Source of the DNA: Streptomyces canus 299MFChir4.1
Lineage (GTDB): Bacteria > Actinomycetota > Actinomycetes > Streptomycetales > Streptomycetaceae
Reading direction: 5' to 3'
Length of the DNA stretch: 47,902 nt
Assembly: GCF_000383615.1 (NCBI RefSeq)
Contig: NZ_KB911628.1
Span: 1 to 47,902, forward strand
Part shown: positions 47,168 to 47,902 of the stretch, in pieces
Layout: each line of letters opens with the position of its first letter
Position numbering within the stretch: position 1 is the stretch's first letter
Notes under the pieces: model-generated
Seen by the model: the letters and a program-made list of their open reading frames with translations, nothing else
What the model was told of the DNA's origin: nothing
Databases searched by the model: none
Program-made: the position numbers and the translations under genes

Positions 47168-47902
47168 GTGAACATCGGTGAGATCGCCCGGCGGGCCGGT
47201 GTCTCGCGCAGCACCGTGTCCTACGCGCTGAGCGGCAAGCGCCCTGTGTCGGAGGACACGCGCCGGAAGATCCAGCGCATCGTCGACGAACTGGGCTACC
47301 GGCCCAGCGCCAGTGCCCGCGCCCTGGCCAACGGCCGGACCAGCACCATCGGTCTGGTCTTCCCGCCCGCCGGGAACCACTACACGGGCATGCAGCTGGA
47401 CTTCATCGGCAGCGTGGTGGAGGCCGCCGCGGCCCACGACTACGACGTGCTGCTGTCACCCAGCGGTGTCGACAGCGACCGTTCCTTCCAGCGGCTGCTG
47501 GGGGAGCGGAGGGTCGACGGGGCGATCCTGATGGAGATCCGGCTGGAGGACGACCGGGCCGAACACCTGGCCGCGCTCGGCTTCCCCTCCGTGGCCATCG
47601 GCCGCACCGCCCACCCGGAGGACGGCTGGTACGTCGCCCTGGACCACACCGCGCTGGCGGCGGCCTGCGTCCATCACCTCGCCGACCTCGGCCATCGCCG
47701 AATCGCCTTCGTCAACCGGCCCGAACAACTCCTGAGGACCGGCTACGAGTCCGCCCACCGCGGCCTGGACGGCTTCACCAAGGCCGCGGCCGAACGCGGG
47801 CTGACGGTCCGCACGTACTGCTGCGGGGACGACGCCGCCGCGGGCCAGGCCTGCCTGGAACAGATCCTGCACGACGACCCGGCCACCACCGCCCTGGTCA
47901 CC
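47168..47902 (+). CDS. LacI/GalR-family transcriptional regulator (runs off the window end)
   Basis: At least 245 residues are visible and no stop is reached by the last base. The N-terminal HTH reads IGEIARRAGVSRSTVSYALS and GKRPVSEDTRRKIQRIVDEL, and the hinge is GYRPSASARALANGRTSTIG. The sensor domain begins LVFPPAGNHYTGMQLDFIGS and passes HHLADLGHRRIAFVNRPEQL. GTG at 47168 follows AAGGAG five bases before. The conserved HTH and hinge fit binding of a palindrome with a central CG, as found in its promoter. Its sugar ligand cannot be told. It is a complete-looking counterpart to the headless regulator at 100-966. Confidence 0.95.
   Translation, partial: MNIGEIARRAGVSRSTVSYALSGKRPVSEDTRRKIQRIVDELGYRPSASARALANGRTSTIGLVFPPAGNHYTGMQLDFIGSVVEAAAAHDYDVLLSPSGVDSDRSFQRLLGERRVDGAILMEIRLEDDRAEHLAALGFPSVAIGRTAHPEDGWYVALDHTALAAACVHHLADLGHRRIAFVNRPEQLLRTGYESAHRGLDGFTKAAAERGLTVRTYCCGDDAAAGQACLEQILHDDPATTALVT

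Overview
The window is very GC-rich, uses GTG and TTG starts freely, and carries gene families typical of Streptomyces: SigE-type sigma factor with membrane partner, DUF5947/DUF6084/DUF6893 proteins, and an Fe-type superoxide dismutase behind a Nur-like box. I read it as a Streptomyces chromosome segment, probably from an arm-like region because broken genes and transposase relics are frequent.

Layout. 1-9.6 kb is an accessory zone: a LacI-type regulator without its DNA-binding domain, a relic of a secreted lectin/SGNH-type gene, a methyltransferase, relics of IS630, integrase and IS5 genes, a LysR/NAD(P)-binding pair, a darcynin-like gene, an intact superoxide dismutase, and a decayed SDR-aldo/keto reductase pair. 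9.6-25.4 kb is an intact, tightly packed cluster for a group 1h (Hhy, high-affinity, oxygen-tolerant) [NiFe]-hydrogenase. It runs DUF6400-like, zinc ribbon, HypX, small subunit HhyS, large subunit HhyL, NifU-like, DUF5947, DUF6084, an unassigned 476-residue protein, maturation protease, DUF6893 micro-protein, then HypA, HypB, HypF, HypC, HypD and HypE. Many neighbours overlap by 1 to 14 bases, so they are probably translated together. HypX is expected to supply the CO ligand in air, HypF/E/C/D the cyanide ligands and Fe(CN)2CO unit, HypA/B nickel, and the protease the final cleavage of HhyL. The enzyme would oxidise traces of atmospheric H2.

25.4-34.1 kb holds a disordered small protein, a Ser/Thr kinase, an alpha/beta hydrolase, a SUKH-4-like immunity protein, a pair of phage-like lysins sharing one nearly identical wall-binding module, and a Tat-exported esterase. 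34.2-36.4 kb is an endonuclease-family gene between two inverted, truncated ISAs1-type transposase ends. 36.5-44.5 kb holds a serine hydrolase, VOC and transposase relics, a LysR effector domain without HTH, an NCS1 permease with a C-terminal cysteine module and a long leader, an AmiC-like amide sensor, a MarR regulator and an open chimeric relic. 44.7-47.9 kb holds an anti-sigma/SigE-type pair, a small exported protein and a LacI-type regulator that runs off the end, with matching palindromic operators before it.

The best leads for undescribed biology are the four-gene accessory cassette between the hydrogenase subunits and the hyp genes, the nickel link made by the Nur-like box before the superoxide dismutase, and the permease with its cysteine module and leader. 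All identifications are from reading the sequence and from memory of families; no search was run.
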